Positions 18,368-25,787 of a stretch of 64,000 bases of DNA are shown here, piece after piece (position 1 is the stretch's first letter; every line of letters begins with the position of its first letter). The stretch is taken from assembly GCA_022824395.1 (NCBI GenBank), contig JAJDZX010000008.1, positions 48,998 to 112,997 of the forward strand, read 5' to 3'. A program made the translations under genes and the position numbers. The notes below the pieces were generated by a model. It was not told the origin of the DNA. It did not search any database and worked only from the letters and a program-made list of their open reading frames with translations. The stretch is from Alphaproteobacteria bacterium. GTDB lineage: Bacteria; Pseudomonadota; Alphaproteobacteria; TMED109.

Positions 18368-18382
18368 CAATACATTGTATTG
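18368..18382. promoter_or_regulatory. 15-bp palindromic operator with -10-like box
   Basis: CAATACATTGTATTG is a perfect inverted repeat with 7-base arms and one central base, placed 24 bases before the start of the ribbon-helix-helix gene. On the minus strand it includes TACAAT, one change from a consensus -10 box, so a bound repressor would block the promoter. I infer it is the target of the adjacent ribbon-helix-helix protein. Confidence 0.65.
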
Positions 18383-18683
18383 ACAGTCTTCACTCTTGAC
18401 GAATGCCGCTCTTTGCCCTTGCCGGAGGCGCAGATCGTGCACCGCTGGGCGTCAAAGACGCGGAGGAAGCCCGACCAATTGAAAGTCAACGCCCGACTAA
18501 TTGAAAGAATGTAAGCGGCCGATTGAAAGAACTTGACCCGGCCAGCCGCCGGTCAAGGAGTTCCGCAAACCCCAAGACAGTTGTAAATCAACAGGGGGTA
18601 AAGGCGTACGAGCGCCGGGCAGGGCCTCGATTTGGAGGTCGCCCGGCGGGCGGGCCCGGCATTCTCGGCCGACGGCGAATGCC
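18383..18683. repeat. Intergenic stretch with three short direct repeats, possible transposon end
   Basis: No gene is seen here. At 18471-18485, 18493-18507 and 18519-18529 there are three direct repeats of CCGA(C/T)(C/T)AATTGAAAG, the last one lacking the central AA region, at 22- and 26-base steps. Multiple short repeats near an edge are what transposase-binding ends of IS21- or Mu/Tn7-like elements look like. No transposase gene is next to it, so it may be a leftover end. Confidence 0.4.
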
Positions 18684-20414
18684 CTATTCCCGATGCCGTC
18701 GCCCGGACACGCCGGGGACCTCTCCCGCCAGCTCGCGCTCCATCGTCCGCCGCATAACGAGCTTGCGGGCCTTGCCGGTCACGGTCAGCGGAAACGAATC
18801 GACGAAACGCCAGATCCGGGGAATCTTGTACCGCGCGATCGCGCCCTCGCAGAACGTCCTCAGCATCGCCCCGTCGAGCACGTGTCCGTCGTGAGGAATG
18901 ATCCAGGCGCAGACCTCCTCCCCGTACTTGGGGTCCGGGACTCCGAAGACCTGGACGTCGCGGACGCCTCCGTGGCGGTGCAGGAACTCCTCGATCTCGC
19001 GCGGGTAGATGTTCTCACCGCCCCGGATCACCATATCGCTGGCACGACCCACGATCTGCCCGTACCCCTCCCCGTCGATGATCCCGAGGTCCCCGGTGTG
19101 CATCCAGCCGTCGCCGTCGATCGCCGCTGCGGTCGCCGCCGCATCGTCCCAGTAGCCCTTCATGACGACGTACCCCCGGATCAGGACCTCGCCCACGGCC
19201 CCGCACGCGAGCGTGTTTCCCTCGCCGTCGACCACCTTGGCCTCGACGTGCGGATGCACCCGGCCGATGGTGCCGACCCGCCGGTCCGGCGGGTCGCTCC
19301 GCGACGTCTGGAATGTCACCGGGCTGGTCTCGGTCATCCCGAAGCAGATCGTGACCTCCGGCATGTGCAGTTCATCGACGAGGCGCCGCATGAGTTCGGC
19401 GGGACACGGCGCGCCCGCCATGATCCCGGTGCGCAGGCGCGCAAGGTCGCGGCCAGGCAGCGACGGCTCGTCCAGCATGGCGATGTACATGGTGGGCACC
19501 CCGTACAGCGCCGTGCAACGCTCCCGCTCCGCGGCCTCCAGCGCGGCGGCCGCATCGAAGCGCTCGCCCGGAAACACCACGCAGGACCCGACCGTGGCGG
19601 CGGCAAGGCTCCCCATCACCATGCCGAAGCAATGGTAGAGCGGCACCGGCACGCAGATCCGGTCGTCGGGTCCGAGGTTGAGCACCGCAGCGGTCTGGCG
19701 GGCATTGTTCACGATGTTGTGATGGCTGAGGGTCGCCCCCTTGGGCCGGCCGGTCGTGCCGCTCGTGAACTGGATGTTGATGGCGTCGGACGGCGACTGC
19801 CGGGATGCGACCCGGGCGAGACGCAGGGCGTCCGGGTGCGCGGCCGCCACGTCGGCGAAGCGGACCATCCCGGCCTCGGACCCGTCTCCCATGTGGATCA
19901 CGAACTCGAGCTCGGGGAGTGCCGCGGCGCGCGGGCACGCATCCTGATCATGGCCTGGCTCGGGCGCCAGCGAACGCAGGATGCCGATGAAGTCGGTGTC
20001 CCGATGCCGCCGTGCCAGCACCAGAGCGCGCATGCCGACCAGGTTGAGGGCGTGGCGCAGCTCGTCGGCCCGGTAGGACGGATTGACGGTGACCAGGACC
20101 AGTCCGGCGCGGGCGCTCGCGAACTGGACCAGTAGCCATTCGGGACGGTTGGGCGACCAGATGCCGATCCGGTCGCCCGGGCAGAGGCCCAGCTCCAGCA
20201 ACCCGGTCGCCAGCCGGTCGACCGCGGCCGCGAACCCGCGGTAGGTCCATCTATGACCGGTCTCGCGAAAGACCGCGAACTCGCGCGCGGGCCACGCCCG
20301 GGCTCCCCGGGCGAGCGTCTCGGCGACGGTGTCGTCGAGCAGCGGGGGCTGCCCCAGCCCCTGGACGCTCGCCTGCCCGGCGGCCGGGATGCGGGAGTCC
20401 ATCGCCGCGTCCAT
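18684..20414 (-). CDS. Acyl-CoA synthetase (AMP-dependent ligase)
   Basis: A 576-residue ANL-superfamily ligase. The P-loop is INIQFTSGTTGRPKGATLSHHN, further motifs are ICFGMTETSPVTFQ, DGDGWMHTGDLGIID and GRASDMVIRGGENIYPREIE, and the catalytic lysine is in PLTVTGKARKLVMR near the C-terminus. It resembles medium/long-chain fatty-acid or benzoate-type ligases such as FadD3 relatives, but the acid is not identified. The ATG at 20414 overlaps the stop of the MlrC-like gene by one base, so the three genes from 23337 down form one coupled transcript. Confidence 0.94.
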   Translation of the reverse strand: MDAAMDSRIPAAGQASVQGLGQPPLLDDTVAETLARGARAWPAREFAVFRETGHRWTYRGFAAAVDRLATGLLELGLCPGDRIGIWSPNRPEWLLVQFASARAGLVLVTVNPSYRADELRHALNLVGMRALVLARRHRDTDFIGILRSLAPEPGHDQDACPRAAALPELEFVIHMGDGSEAGMVRFADVAAAHPDALRLARVASRQSPSDAINIQFTSGTTGRPKGATLSHHNIVNNARQTAAVLNLGPDDRICVPVPLYHCFGMVMGSLAAATVGSCVVFPGERFDAAAALEAAERERCTALYGVPTMYIAMLDEPSLPGRDLARLRTGIMAGAPCPAELMRRLVDELHMPEVTICFGMTETSPVTFQTSRSDPPDRRVGTIGRVHPHVEAKVVDGEGNTLACGAVGEVLIRGYVVMKGYWDDAAATAAAIDGDGWMHTGDLGIIDGEGYGQIVGRASDMVIRGGENIYPREIEEFLHRHGGVRDVQVFGVPDPKYGEEVCAWIIPHDGHVLDGAMLRTFCEGAIARYKIPRIWRFVDSFPLTVTGKARKLVMRRTMERELAGEVPGVSGRRHRE

Positions 20415-21913
20415 CAAATGCGCCCTCCCGCCGCCCGCGCCCTCGGCATGCGGCGCACGTCGGGGCGCAGGTGCCGGTAGTCGAGCGTCTCGTGGTCCAC
20501 GGGGTTGAGCCCGGGGGCATCCGCGACCACGATCGCCCGGGCATGCGCGAAGTCGGCGCGGAAGTGCACCGAGCTCTTCACGATGACGACCCGCTGCGTG
20601 TCTGGCTCGATCCCCACGTGGCGGAACATCGACCGGTCGGCCGCCTGCATCCGCCGCGCCGCGACCGCCACGGCGACGCGACCGCAGCGCAGCGCGGCCA
20701 TCGGGCCGAGATCCATGTGCGACCCGCCGAACATCGGGCCGGTCGCGGTAAAGCGGCCGTCCCCCAGGGCGGTCACGCGGGCCGGGCCGACATACGGCCG
20801 CCCATCGCTCCGTCCGCCGAGGGACACGGTGATCTCGGCTCCCACCCCCGCCTGTGTCGCCTGCATGGCCGTGTCCGGATCCGCCAGCACACCGATCGCC
20901 ACGCCCTCCGCATCGCTCCCGACAGCTGCCGCCAGCAAGCCGGTGGTATCCCCCGCCCCGCCGGCGCCGGGATTGTCGCGGGTATCGGCAACCACGACGA
21001 GGCCGCCCGATGCGTCCGCAATGCGGAGGGCTTCCGCAATGGCGGGTCCGGGCGCGTGCAGGGGAACCGCGAATTCCGCCTCGGCCGCCTCCAGATGGCC
21101 CAGGACCGCCGCCACCGATGCGCGTGCCGCCGGCTCGGTGGCGGCATAGCTCAGGACGCTCGGTCCCGTTTCCCACGCGTCCGCCGGCGGAAATCCCATC
21201 GTCAGCGACGTCGTGAACACCGACGCGTCTTCGGCTTGGCCCAGCCTGCCGTACAGCCGCCGGCCGGGCTCCGCGTCCGTGGACTGGCAGACGAGCGGCA
21301 CCAGGAACGGGCCCCGTCCCAGCGCCCTGGCCGGCCGGCGGCCGTCGCGAACCCCGGGGAGCACGGCCTTGAGCGCCGCATACGTCCGTCGGCCGGTCGC
21401 CGCCATGTCGACGTGCGGATAGGTGCGGAACGCGACGAGCGCATCGCTCGCGTCCAGCATCGCGCTGCTGACGTTGGCGTGGAGATCGAGACTCGCAACC
21501 ACGGCCGTCGATGCCTCCACCTCGGCCCGCACGGCCGCCAGGACTGCACCATCGCCATCCCGTTCGTGCTCCGCCACCATCGCCCCGTGGAGGTCGAGGT
21601 ACACGGCGTCGACCGGCCCGGCGGCCCGCAGGCCTTCCAGTATCCGCCCCAGCACGGTCTCATGGGCATCGCGCGTCACCGGCCCGGACGGGACCGCCGA
21701 GCACCACAGCAGCGGCAGCACCTTGGCGCCGTCGAGCTGTGCTGCTTCCAGGAATCCGGCGGCGGGGAGATTGCTGCCGGCAAGCGCCGGCGGCAGCTCG
21801 CTGCCGATGACCAGCGGCGGCCATCCGTCGGCCTCCGCGAAGCGTTCCATCGTCGCCGGGTGCGGCGAGAACGTGTTGGTCTCGTGGACGAAACCGGCGA
21901 CCGCTACGCGCAT
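20414..21913 (-). CDS. M81 family metallopeptidase (MlrC-like)
   Basis: A 499-residue protein of the MlrC/M81 family. It begins MRVAVAGFVHETNTFSPHPA with the first metal-site residues, followed by AVYLDLHGAMVAEHERDGDG, VASLDLHANVS (Asp and His ligands) and VAFRTYPHVDMAATG. The C-terminal domain has VVADTRDNPGAGGAGDTT. MlrC of Sphingomonas finishes microcystin breakdown, but most relatives have unknown substrates. Start and stop each share one base with the neighbours (M48 protease upstream, acyl-CoA ligase downstream). Confidence 0.92.
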   Translation of the reverse strand: MRVAVAGFVHETNTFSPHPATMERFAEADGWPPLVIGSELPPALAGSNLPAAGFLEAAQLDGAKVLPLLWCSAVPSGPVTRDAHETVLGRILEGLRAAGPVDAVYLDLHGAMVAEHERDGDGAVLAAVRAEVEASTAVVASLDLHANVSSAMLDASDALVAFRTYPHVDMAATGRRTYAALKAVLPGVRDGRRPARALGRGPFLVPLVCQSTDAEPGRRLYGRLGQAEDASVFTTSLTMGFPPADAWETGPSVLSYAATEPAARASVAAVLGHLEAAEAEFAVPLHAPGPAIAEALRIADASGGLVVVADTRDNPGAGGAGDTTGLLAAAVGSDAEGVAIGVLADPDTAMQATQAGVGAEITVSLGGRSDGRPYVGPARVTALGDGRFTATGPMFGGSHMDLGPMAALRCGRVAVAVAARRMQAADRSMFRHVGIEPDTQRVVIVKSSVHFRADFAHARAIVVADAPGLNPVDHETLDYRHLRPDVRRMPRARAAGGRI

Positions 21914-23337
21914 TACCGGTCTACGCGCACGACCAGCTTCACCCGCGTGCCCACGGCCGGCATCTCGTCCGGCTGCAGGCCGTTGAGCAGCTCGAACCAC
22001 TGCTTCGGGCTGGCGCCCACATCCATGCGCGCGATCAGCGAAGCCAGCGTGTCCGAGGCCGATACCGTCGCAACACGAATGACCCGCGGCCGCGCCGCCT
22101 GCCGGTCCCGCTCGTCGAACCGCCGGAAACTGAGGGCGGTCTCTCGAAGGTCGGCCCGCCGGGCCAGGCTGACGGCCAGCGGCACGATGTAACGGAAGCG
22201 GCACACGAGCTCGGTGGCGCACTGGATCACCAGCGTCCGGTATTCGAACCGATGACCGCCGCGTTCCGGGTTGCGGACCGCGGTTGCGGCATGCATCCCG
22301 TCGAGCTGGAGCAGTTCGACTTCCCGGCTGCCTCTCGGCAGGTAGCTCACGATCCCCACCCCCCACTGGTTCACCATCTCGTCATAGACAATGAGAGTTC
22401 CGTCCATGGCCCGCGCAGTCACCCGCCCGGGTTCCCGCCGAATGTGAAATCCATCGGGCATACGGAAACTGATTTCGGTTCCTCCCAGCAGGACCTCCTG
22501 ACCCCGGAACAGGCCCAAGTGGGGCCGGCTGCCGAAGTGAAGTCCGTCGATCCGGTCAAGGAACCCGTCTCCCGCGGCCCGGTCCGGATCGGCGGCCAAC
22601 CGGCGCGAGAGAATCAGGGCCCGGCTCATGCGCTCCGGCGTACTGGGGTGTGAGGACAGCATTCCGCGGTGGAGTTCGATGTCGTTGCCCACGAGTACGG
22701 AATGGGCTTCGTTCGCCCGGAGCATCCGGACCACGGCCGCGGGGTCCAGCCCGGCCTCATGCAGGAAACCGATGGCCAGCGCATCCGCCTCGAACTCGTC
22801 CTGATGGCTGTACCGCGCGAGGATCACCTCCCGACCGGACGGCGGTGCGGATCTCCTGGGGCCGTCGGGGGCGGGATCGTTGCCGGCAACTTTCGACCTT
22901 TCGTTGACCGAGGCGATGCGCGCGTGGCGCGCGCGCCCATGGTGCGCGACCACGTGGGCGATCTCGTGGGCCAGCACGGCGGCTAGGTCCGACTCGTTGC
23001 GGGCCAGAGCGACCAGGCCCCGCGTGAGATACACGTAGCCGCCCGGGAGCGCGAACGCGTTGACCGCCTGCGTATCCAGCACGGTGAATTTCCATTCTTC
23101 ATCGCCATACCGCGACTGGCGGACCAGCCGGGCTCCCAACTCGCCGATGTAGGCGTGCAAGTCCGGGTGGCCCCGATATACGCCCCCGAAGGTCGCGATC
23201 ATCTTCGGGTGCTCGCGCTCCCCGACCATCCGGTCCTCGGGCGGAAATGCCTCGGCCGTGGCAGTGAAACCGGCGAACAGGGCGACCGCGACGCCGACCG
23301 TCCACAGGCAGGAGACGCCTGCCGTCCTAGTCAGCAT
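21913..23337 (-). CDS. M48 family zinc metalloprotease, exported
   Basis: A 474-residue protein with a signal peptide (about residues 1-30, ending TATAEAF) and the zinc motif AVLAHEIAHVVAHH at about residue 125; the third ligand is in SHQDEFEADALAIGF. This is the BepA/YfgC-type periplasmic M48 group. After the protease domain (SSHPSTPERM) come a beta-rich region and a C-terminal LysM-like segment (SDTLASLIARMDVG...WFELLNGL) often seen in these proteins. It probably acts in envelope protein quality control. It is the first gene of a three-gene overlapping run. Confidence 0.92.
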   Translation of the reverse strand: MLTRTAGVSCLWTVGVAVALFAGFTATAEAFPPEDRMVGEREHPKMIATFGGVYRGHPDLHAYIGELGARLVRQSRYGDEEWKFTVLDTQAVNAFALPGGYVYLTRGLVALARNESDLAAVLAHEIAHVVAHHGRARHARIASVNERSKVAGNDPAPDGPRRSAPPSGREVILARYSHQDEFEADALAIGFLHEAGLDPAAVVRMLRANEAHSVLVGNDIELHRGMLSSHPSTPERMSRALILSRRLAADPDRAAGDGFLDRIDGLHFGSRPHLGLFRGQEVLLGGTEISFRMPDGFHIRREPGRVTARAMDGTLIVYDEMVNQWGVGIVSYLPRGSREVELLQLDGMHAATAVRNPERGGHRFEYRTLVIQCATELVCRFRYIVPLAVSLARRADLRETALSFRRFDERDRQAARPRVIRVATVSASDTLASLIARMDVGASPKQWFELLNGLQPDEMPAVGTRVKLVVRVDR

Positions 23338-23528
23338 CAGCCCCGGCGGCTGCGAAGGAAATACCCATGGGCCAACCCTACCCGTCGTCGGCGGCAGTGT
23401 CGCGGGCCTCGAGGACGATGGCCGGCCGCAAACCGCCCGACGCGCCCGACCGGCCTTCTGCCGTGGTGCCGCTGACCGGTCCTTCCCATAATGGCCCGCC
23501 CGCAGGCCGACGACGCGGAGGGCTCTCC

Positions 23529-23942
23529 ATGGACGCCGACGACCTCATCCGCGCGTACAATCTCCTCCCGCATCCCGAAGGCGGGCATTACCGCGAGACG
23601 TATCGCCACCAAGCCGCAGACGGGGGCCGGGGAGCGCTGACCGCGATCTACTACCTCCTGAAAGCGGGTGAGGTGTCCGCCTGGCACCGGATCGACGCCG
23701 TGGAGATCTGGCACTTCTACGCCGGTGACCCGCTCCGGCTTGAACTATCGGCCGACGGCATCGAGATCGTGCAACGGCAGCTGGGCTTCGGCGGCAGCGC
23801 GGAGCCGCACGTTCCGGTCCCCGCGGGCACCTGGCAGAGCGCCCGGTCGGAAGGGGCATGGACGCTGGTGGGGTGCACCGTGGCGCCCGCCTTCGACTTC
23901 GCCGGGTTCGAGCTAGCTCCGTCCGGCTGGCAGCCCGGCTAG
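23529..23942 (+). CDS. Cupin domain protein (DUF985)
   Basis: A 137-residue single-domain cupin of the DUF985 family. It starts MDADDLIRAYNLLPHPEGGHYRETYR; the metal-site residues are spread over SAWHRIDAVEIWHFYAGDPL and the family end is FDFAGFELAP. GGAGGG lies upstream of the ATG at 23529. DUF985 proteins have a cupin fold with unknown reaction, often annotated as sugar epimerase-like. It stands between the M48 gene and an IS remnant. Confidence 0.88.
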   Translation: MDADDLIRAYNLLPHPEGGHYRETYRHQAADGGRGALTAIYYLLKAGEVSAWHRIDAVEIWHFYAGDPLRLELSADGIEIVQRQLGFGGSAEPHVPVPAGTWQSARSEGAWTLVGCTVAPAFDFAGFELAPSGWQPG

Positions 23943-24134
23943 AGCACGTCCGTTTTGGGCAGAATCGCAGCGGGCGCTGCGGATGTAGTTCTGGCACTCG
24001 CCGGGTTCGATGGCGGCGAGGAGCGCGCCAAAATCTTCGGGGATGTTCGGAATCGCCTCGCCGCACGCCAATTCCTCATCGCGATAGAAGAAATCCCACT
24101 TTTCTGCAACCATCAATGGTTCGAGACGGCCCAT
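23943..24134 (-). pseudogene. Possible C-terminal remnant of IS630-type transposase
   Basis: On the minus strand the stretch encodes FGALLAAIEPGECQNYIRSA and a short tail, which resembles the end of IS630-family transposases (a run of hydrophobic residues, then ECxNYxxxAGY). No upstream DDE domain is present, so only the last part would be left. The match is short and by eye only. Confidence 0.3.
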
Positions 24135-24241
24135 CGTCGTCTCCCGGCAGATCATCCACCGGGACATCGATGCGACCAGACGACACTTCGTACATCTGGG
24201 TGTCGCCTTCGCCTCACTTGCCTTGCCGCTGCACACCCGCC

Positions 24242-24547
24242 TCAGGAACCTCGCAACGCGTCCGGAAGGTCCCGTGCACCGTGAAGCACGAGCACGATCA
24301 GCGGCGGTTCGCGATCCGGTGTGTACGCGACGACGTAGGGATAGCCTCGGACCGACAGAAAGCGGATCGGCGGAGACGCCAGGCTCGGTCTCAGGGCACC
24401 AATCGGGGGATCTTCGCCGATGGTTTCCGCCAGCCTGTCGAGCGCCACGCGGAATCCCCTGGCCGCAACCGGGTTCTCGGCTGCCATCCACTCGATAATT
24501 GCAAGGATGTCTCGTTCGGCGGCGGGGGTCAGGACGGCTCGGGTCAA
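24242..24547 (-). CDS. parE: ParE/RelE family toxin
   Basis: A 101-residue RelE/ParE-superfamily protein: AVLTPAAERDILAIIEWMAAEN at the start, then RFLSVRGYPYVVAYTPDREPPLIVLVLHGARDLP, which is the usual beta-sheet core and C-terminus. It begins with TTG, 4 bases overlapping the antitoxin stop, which is a typical coupled arrangement. ParE-type toxins poison gyrase, RelE types cut mRNA; the sequence looks more ParE-like but that is not certain. Confidence 0.87.
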   Translation of the reverse strand: MTRAVLTPAAERDILAIIEWMAAENPVAARGFRVALDRLAETIGEDPPIGALRPSLASPPIRFLSVRGYPYVVAYTPDREPPLIVLVLHGARDLPDALRGS

Positions 24548-24795
24548 CGCTCGGCAGCTTCGATCACGGCATCGGCGCGCGCCAGAACGTCGTCCATCGT
24601 TCGCGCGCCCTTGTCATCGGCCTCCGCGAGGCTCCGGGCGAGCATCGCGTCGAACGCCCGTCTCCGGTCCTCCTGCTCCTTCAGCAGCCGGAGCCCGGCG
24701 CGAACGACCTCGCTCACATTGTTGTAGTGGCCACCCTCCACGCAATCGCGCGCGAAGGACGCCAGCTCGGAGGTGAGATGCACGTTCGTTGCCAT
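24544..24795 (-). CDS. parD: ParD-like ribbon-helix-helix antitoxin
   Basis: An 83-residue protein: MATNVHLTSELASFARDCVEGGHYNNVSEVVRAGLRLLKEQEDRR split over the RHH domain, then a C-terminal toxin-binding helix rich in Glu and Ala. GAGGGTC precedes the ATG. It overlaps the ParE gene by 4 bases and its start is preceded by a 27-bp palindrome at 24801-24827. Confidence 0.9.
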   Translation of the reverse strand: MATNVHLTSELASFARDCVEGGHYNNVSEVVRAGLRLLKEQEDRRRAFDAMLARSLAEADDKGARTMDDVLARADAVIEAAER

Positions 24796-24800
24796 GGGAC

Positions 24801-24827
24801 CCTCTATGTCAAACTTTGACATAGAGG
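24801..24827. promoter_or_regulatory. 27-bp palindrome, likely ParD operator
   Basis: The stretch is a perfect inverted repeat with 13-base arms (CCTCTATGTCAAA and its complement) around one central base. It ends 6 bases upstream of the parD ATG and its edge contains the GAGGG of the ribosome site. It could act as the ParD binding site, and if it lies within the transcript it could also fold over the ribosome site. No other copy is seen in the window. Confidence 0.75.
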
Positions 24828-25277
24828 CCCGTCCGGAACGGGAAACGGAAGCCTTGCGCGCTCCGCCGAGCGGTTCGGCTCGCCGTCGAGATGGGCGCGC
24901 ACCACGCGCTCGTGAAGGTCATTCGAACTGGGCCGGGCCGCGGCTCCGGCCTCCAGTTCCAGAAAAATCCATTTGAGTTACATCTTCACCCGAAATCGAA
25001 TCCCCCAGGGATTCTCTCAATGACAGACATGTTCCAGCCGCCGGGAGCCCCTGGTTCGAAGCAGGTCCGCGGGCGCTTGGCCGCCGGCCCGTTGCGGCGG
25101 GTTCACACCGGCCACTGGCCCGGGCCGGGCCGCGATCGGGCCGCTTCGAGACCTTCCCGATCGGCGCCTTGACTTTGCGGACGCCGGACACTCCCCTGTG
25201 GGCGTCGGCGAAGACCCGCGGACCCCTCTGCTTCGGAGCAGGCGGGCCGGGCAGGCCCCACCTGGAGGTGCGGATCG
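24828..25277. other. Intergenic region upstream of the SMR gene
   Basis: About 450 bases with no convincing gene. A short CTGCT-TCGG-AGCAG hairpin lies at about 25230, ahead of the SMR ribosome site. I see nothing else that can be named. Confidence 0.35.
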
Positions 25278-25610
25278 ATGAGTGCATGGATGTTCCTGGC
25301 GTCAGCCATTGTCCTGGAGGTGATTGGCACGGTCCTGCTGAAGTTGTCGGACGGTTTCGAGAAGTGGCACTGGGGCGTGCTGTCAATCGTCTGCTACATG
25401 TGCTGTTTCTGGCTTTTCGCGCCTGCTCTCAAGGTGATCCCGGTCGGTGTCGCGTATGCCTTGTGGGCCGGCATCGGCATCCTGGCGGTGACGATGATCG
25501 GGTTCGTGGTGTTCCGGGAACAGCTGGGCTCCGTGCAGGTCCTCTGCATCGCATTGATCGCGGTCGGGGCCGTCGGGCTGCGGCTCACCACGACGGTGGC
25601 TGCCACCTGA
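25278..25610 (+). CDS. Small multidrug resistance (SMR) family transporter
   Basis: A 110-residue protein with four transmembrane helices. The essential glutamate is Glu14 in LASAIVLEVIGTVLLKLSDGF, and VAYALWAGIGILAVTMIGFVVF and the end VGLRLTT are family landmarks. The pattern fits EmrE/QacC-type proton-coupled exporters more than the Gdx guanidinium branch, since no guanidine riboswitch is recognisable upstream. GGAGGTG precedes the ATG. Confidence 0.93.
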   Translation: MSAWMFLASAIVLEVIGTVLLKLSDGFEKWHWGVLSIVCYMCCFWLFAPALKVIPVGVAYALWAGIGILAVTMIGFVVFREQLGSVQVLCIALIAVGAVGLRLTTTVAAT

Positions 25611-25787
25611 CCGGGCGACCGCTGCGGATGCGTCCCGCCTTCCGGAACCCCGCCCTGGCCACGGCGCGGCCCACGCGCCGAAACTCTGGCGGTGCCGGCC
25701 GCGGCCCCCCGGCGTCTGCTTGATCGGCTTCCGTGATCGTGCCATGACTGCCGGCAAGGTGCCTGCTTCCCTGAAGATCCCGTCACG

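Noticed and set aside
25180..25277. Guanidine riboswitch before the SMR gene
   Set aside because: Only a small TCGG hairpin is seen; the conserved guanidine-I core is not recognisable.
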